Positions 61,386 to 64,000 of a stretch of 64,000 bases of DNA are shown here, piece after piece. Under the pieces are notes generated by a model. The model did not search any database. It saw only the letters and a list, made by a program, of their open reading frames with translations, and was not told where the DNA came from. Numbering within the stretch: position 1 is the first letter of the stretch; every line of letters begins with the position of its first letter. Source of the DNA: Halomontanus rarus (lineage in GTDB: Archaea > Halobacteriota > Halobacteria > Halobacteriales > Natrialbaceae); NCBI RefSeq assembly GCF_029338335.1, contig NZ_CP119796.1; one strand, given 5' to 3'. The translations under genes and the position numbers were made by a program.

Positions 61386-62312
61386 TCATCCCGCCGACAG
61401 CGCCTCCTCGAGTCGATCCTCCAGTCCCTCCAGATCCGCGAGCAACTCCTCACTCTCCTCGCCCTCGAGGTCGTCGATCCGGTCGGCCAGTCCCCCTAAA
61501 TACTCGAACTTCTCCTCCTCGTCGACGCCCGTCTTCTGGGCGTAGACCCGCTCGTCGACGTCGTACACCTCGTCCTCGTCGAGCTCGGTCGTCGCGAGGA
61601 CGACGTCCAGTTTCTCGGTGTCGACGCCGAGGACCCACTCGTGTGGAATGCCGTACTCGTCGAGCGCGTCGAGGACCGTCTCCTCGTCTTTGAGGTGACG
61701 GTAGCGTCGCGTCGTCCGGTGGACCGCCCCGAACCGACCGCGCAGCGTCTGGTCGGGTCCGAGCCGCTCGAGAATCGCGTCGCCGGCCGAGCCCCGCAGG
61801 CGGTCGCTCCCGCGCTGGACGTCCGAGAGCAACACGTAGAGGTCGGTCAACGGCTCCGTCTCGAGCGATTCCGGCGCGGTCGCGTCGTACCGATTCAACA
61901 GCGCCGCCAGCAACAGCGCGTCGTCGTGGACCCGCTCGGCCCGCGACCGGGCCGCTTCCGGCGAGACGAGGTACGGGCTCTCGCCGGCGGTCGTCCCGTC
62001 GGACGTGGCGATCGTCTCGTCGTCGACGCCGTACGCATCGGTGAGCGTCAGGACGGTCGCGTACGGTTCGACGCCGGGCGTCAGCGTCTCGAGCGGGATC
62101 GGACCGTCGTCCAGACGCCCGGCGAGCACCTCGAACTGCTCGCGAGAGAGCGCCCGCTCCTCGTCGCTGTCGCGAAACCGGACGACGAGCTGCGCGTCGT
62201 CCGCCGTCTCGATCTCGAATCGCCGCCCGGAGACCGGTGTCGCCAGCTCGGCCCCCGGCTCGAGGCGCTCGCACTGTTCTCGAAGCTCGTCCCAGAGCAC
62301 GTCGTCGACCAT
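61386..62312 (-). CDS. Haloarchaeal protein of unknown function
   Basis: 308 residues, acidic, mixed alpha/beta, no membrane span or metal site. Residues 1-60 look like a small beta domain (FEIETADDAQLVVRFRDSD); the rest is mostly helical, with DDALLLAALLNRYDA and YRHLKDEETVLDALDEYGIP, and a coiled-coil-like end (DRIDDLEGEESEELLADLEG). I do not recognise the family. ATG at 62312, with a CTTTTTCC box about 33 bp upstream; the upstream open frame is not protein-like. Converges with the MATE gene. Confidence 0.75.
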   Translation of the reverse strand: MVDDVLWDELREQCERLEPGAELATPVSGRRFEIETADDAQLVVRFRDSDEERALSREQFEVLAGRLDDGPIPLETLTPGVEPYATVLTLTDAYGVDDETIATSDGTTAGESPYLVSPEAARSRAERVHDDALLLAALLNRYDATAPESLETEPLTDLYVLLSDVQRGSDRLRGSAGDAILERLGPDQTLRGRFGAVHRTTRRYRHLKDEETVLDALDEYGIPHEWVLGVDTEKLDVVLATTELDEDEVYDVDERVYAQKTGVDEEEKFEYLGGLADRIDDLEGEESEELLADLEGLEDRLEEALSAG

Positions 62313-62473
62313 GCAGGATCGTACCACGTAGCGGCGGAAAAAGCGTTCCCAGGACGGTGACTGGACCCGTGTAACGGCGGCGGTAGTCGACCCAGCCAAC
62401 ACCGTTCGGCTCGGGTTTCTGCCCGAACTCGAATCGACGCCGAAACACGCCCCTCCGTCGACTCGCAGTCGAC

Positions 62474-62980
62474 TCAACTCGTGAGTCGGTTCCACAGCGA
62501 CTTCAAGTCCGACGCCGTCGACATCGCGTCGAGTTCGCGATAGGCCGACTTCTCTTCGCCGTGGTTCGCCTCGAGCGGATCCGTGATCTCCGATCCCATC
62601 TCGAGTTGCGTGGCCATCGTCTCGAGGCTCTCGTAGGCAGTCATCTCCATCCGCTCGGTCATCATTCCCGCACCGAGGTAGTAGGTGTTCAGGAGGTCGT
62701 CGTCACCGACTTGCCGCTCGATCTCCGTGCGCTCGGCCTCGAGCGCGTCGATCAGTTCGTTCGTCCGCTCCTCGGGCTGGCGACCGATCTCGTCGAAGAC
62801 GGTCTCGAGTCGGTCGACGTGTCGTCGCGTCTCGTCGCGATGGTCGGCGAACCCCTTGCTGATCCGATCGTTGGTCGCGTTGATGGCCATCTCGTCGAGC
62901 GCGTCGACGAGTTTTCGTTCGGCGTAGTACTGCTGGCAGAGTTTGTGGACGAAGAGTTCGTCGAGGGTATCGATCGTCAT
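62474..62980 (-). CDS. DUF892/YciE-type ferritin-like protein
   Basis: 168 residues, four-helix type. The start TIDTLDELFVHKLCQQYYAE-RKLVDALDEM, KGFADHRDETRRHVDRLETV and TAYESLETMATQLEMGSEI match DUF892: pairs of Glu and His on helices (YAERKL, HRDETRRHV, YESLE, LEANHGEE) give a possible dimetal site. Family members are induced by stress in bacteria; iron binding here is inferred. Confidence 0.88.
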   Translation of the reverse strand: MTIDTLDELFVHKLCQQYYAERKLVDALDEMAINATNDRISKGFADHRDETRRHVDRLETVFDEIGRQPEERTNELIDALEAERTEIERQVGDDDLLNTYYLGAGMMTERMEMTAYESLETMATQLEMGSEITDPLEANHGEEKSAYRELDAMSTASDLKSLWNRLTS

Positions 62981-63091
62981 TGGAACCAGACCTCGGTGAA
63001 CGAACCACGGCCAGCGTCGTAGGTATCGCGCCGGCGTTCGCAGGTGGTGTCCGCGGACCTCGCCGGGGAGACCGCGAGGGCGGGGAACGGG

Positions 63092-63928
63092 TTACGATCG
63101 AGGTAACTCGAGACTCGAGTAGTCGATCCGGGTCTGACCGGCCGTCGCGTCCGAATCGCCGTGTGCGACGACGATATCGGAGTCAGTGTCCGTGGTGTCG
63201 TCGATGTCAGCAGTCGGTCCGGACTCCGAACCGACGAGCACGACCGTTCCGCCGGCGACCAGCGGCGCGATCACGCCCGCGGTAACCGCCCTCGGATCCG
63301 CCAGTCCGGCGTTCACGCACACGCGCGTTCCGCTGTCGATCCCCCGCTCGTCGACGACCCTGCGGGCCGCCCGCAACACCGCACCGTGCGCGTATCGCCC
63401 CTGTCCGTCCGAGAGCAACGGCGTCTCGGGATCGATCTCGAGGGACGGGAACGACGGGTTCTCGCTCCAGAGTCCGGCGCCGAAGTGGTGGACGGCCGGA
63501 TCGTCGGGTTTTCGACCGTAGCCGACGCGCTGGGCTCCCCGCGGGAGAGCGTAGCTCTCGAGTGCGTCGACGGGTGCGACGAGCGTGCGAAACTCGTGTT
63601 CGGAGACGGTTCCGTTCTCGGGGCGAGTCCCAGCCCCGCGTCCGTGTCCGTCGCCGTACTCGCGCTCCAGGTCCTCGGGCGGTTCGAACCGAGTCGTCCC
63701 CTCGAGCAGCGCCGTCCCGAAAAAGGCGAGCAGCGCGAGCGGTCCATCGCCGACGACTCCGACGGTGACCCCCCGACGGACCCCGCTGTGGCGCAGGAAG
63801 TTGCCCGCCTTCCACGCGGAGGTACACAGCCAGTGGTAGTCGTACACCCGGCCGGTGGCGTCCTCGAGCGCCGGCACCTCGCTCCGTCGCTCGCGTTCGA
63901 ACAGGTCGCCGACGGTCGACGCGTCCAT
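63092..63928 (-). CDS. Shortened acyl-CoA-synthetase-like protein
   Basis: 278 residues. The start (TVGDLFERERRSEVPALEDA; YDYHWLCTSAWKAGNFLRHS; VGVVGDGPLALLAFFGTALL) follows the N-terminal domain of AMP-binding enzymes, but the Ser/Thr/Gly-rich P-loop and the C-terminal lysine domain are absent; the second half has short segments (TPLLSDGQGRYAHGAVLRAA, VCVNAGLADPRAVTAGVIAP) that recall later AMP-domain parts. So it is either a reduced, non-catalytic family member or one with a new role. The frame is intact and normal in codon use. ATG 63928 with GTTTTTG about 30 bp upstream. Confidence 0.7.
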   Translation of the reverse strand: MDASTVGDLFERERRSEVPALEDATGRVYDYHWLCTSAWKAGNFLRHSGVRRGVTVGVVGDGPLALLAFFGTALLEGTTRFEPPEDLEREYGDGHGRGAGTRPENGTVSEHEFRTLVAPVDALESYALPRGAQRVGYGRKPDDPAVHHFGAGLWSENPSFPSLEIDPETPLLSDGQGRYAHGAVLRAARRVVDERGIDSGTRVCVNAGLADPRAVTAGVIAPLVAGGTVVLVGSESGPTADIDDTTDTDSDIVVAHGDSDATAGQTRIDYSSLELPRS

Positions 63929-63980
63929 ATCCGGACGTTTCGAGTCGGGCGGCAAAAACGCGCCGACTCGGCGACGGACG

Positions 63981-63987
63981 TTTTATC
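63981..63987 (+). promoter_or_regulatory. Box A of a gene starting just beyond the window
   Basis: TTTTATC on the plus strand, 13 bases before the window edge and divergent from the preceding gene; at the usual spacing its transcript would start at about position 64010. Confidence 0.4.
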
Positions 63988-64000
63988 GCCCGCTCGTGCG

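Noticed and set aside
1..64000. CRISPR arrays, rRNA genes, toxin-antitoxin or restriction genes, prophage
   Set aside because: No regularly spaced long repeats, no rRNA sequence, and no matching gene families were seen; repeats found are short tandem tracts.

Overview
The window is a stretch of haloarchaeal chromosome. It is GC-rich with a strong third-position GC bias, the proteins are very acidic, and many starts are leaderless, with a TTTATA/TTAA-type box A about 25-30 bp upstream of the start codon. Seven predicted Tat-exported lipoproteins (twin arginine followed by a cysteine lipobox), a PGF-type archaeosortase tail, an archaeal TFS and many haloarchaea-only small proteins agree. Ppc, KorAB, MCM and the ETF set suggest an aerobic heterotroph of the Natrialbales type; I cannot fix the genus. 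No CRISPR array, IS transposase, phage module or replication origin is visible.

Layout. 0-5.5 kb: a surface cluster with a cohesin-domain PGF-CTERM protein, a P19/Tp34-like iron-binding lipoprotein with a His/Asp-rich insert, a DyP-fold lipoprotein and a divergent YncE-like beta-propeller lipoprotein. 5.7-11.9 kb: small membrane protein, IlvD, beta-RFAP synthase-like GHMP enzyme, a RecA/KaiC-fold protein without the P-loop lysine, and a PQQ-type propeller lipoprotein. 12-20 kb: an uncharacterised two-gene zinc-finger module, TFS, PEP carboxylase, a MoxR ATPase, a PAS histidine kinase and tRNA-Ser(CGA). 20-27.7 kb: CimA/LeuA-type synthase, a purine phosphoribosyltransferase, DUF192, a FAD oxidoreductase, small conserved proteins and a bactofilin-like protein. 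27.9-32.5 kb: an electron-transfer-flavoprotein operon in which the FixC protein carries its FixX ferredoxin as a fused C-terminal domain. 32.5-39.7 kb: zincin-like membrane protein, wHTH-GNAT fusion, a palindromic repeat, a histidine kinase and Bat-type regulator, a frameshifted DUF2267 remnant, YchF and UbiA. 40-50.7 kb: TPP decarboxylase, ATP-grasp ligase, aminotransferase, PHP hydrolase, KorAB and a ferredoxin-NADP-reductase-like protein. 50.7-55.8 kb: methylmalonyl-CoA epimerase and mutase bracket two convergent iron-siderophore transporter genes, each preceded by a near-identical palindrome (TTTAGG-N4-CCTAAA). 55.9-64 kb: GNAT, Lrp regulator, acetyl-CoA synthetase-like enzyme, MATE exporter, a hypothetical gene, a DUF892 ferritin-like protein and a shortened acyl-CoA-synthetase-like protein.

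Together the genes cover central carbon metabolism (Ppc, KorAB, acyl-CoA synthetase, propionyl/methylmalonyl branch, ETF-linked oxidation), branched-chain amino-acid synthesis (IlvD, CimA-like) and two separate iron-related loci. The most interesting items are the P19/DyP/propeller/cohesin cluster, the paired iron-type operators with a coupled leader ORF, the 80-bp nested palindrome, the FixC-X fusion, and recurrent hexanucleotide tracts inside and between genes. Starts were chosen from box A spacing and family alignment by eye; where this shortens a longer open frame the entry says so.
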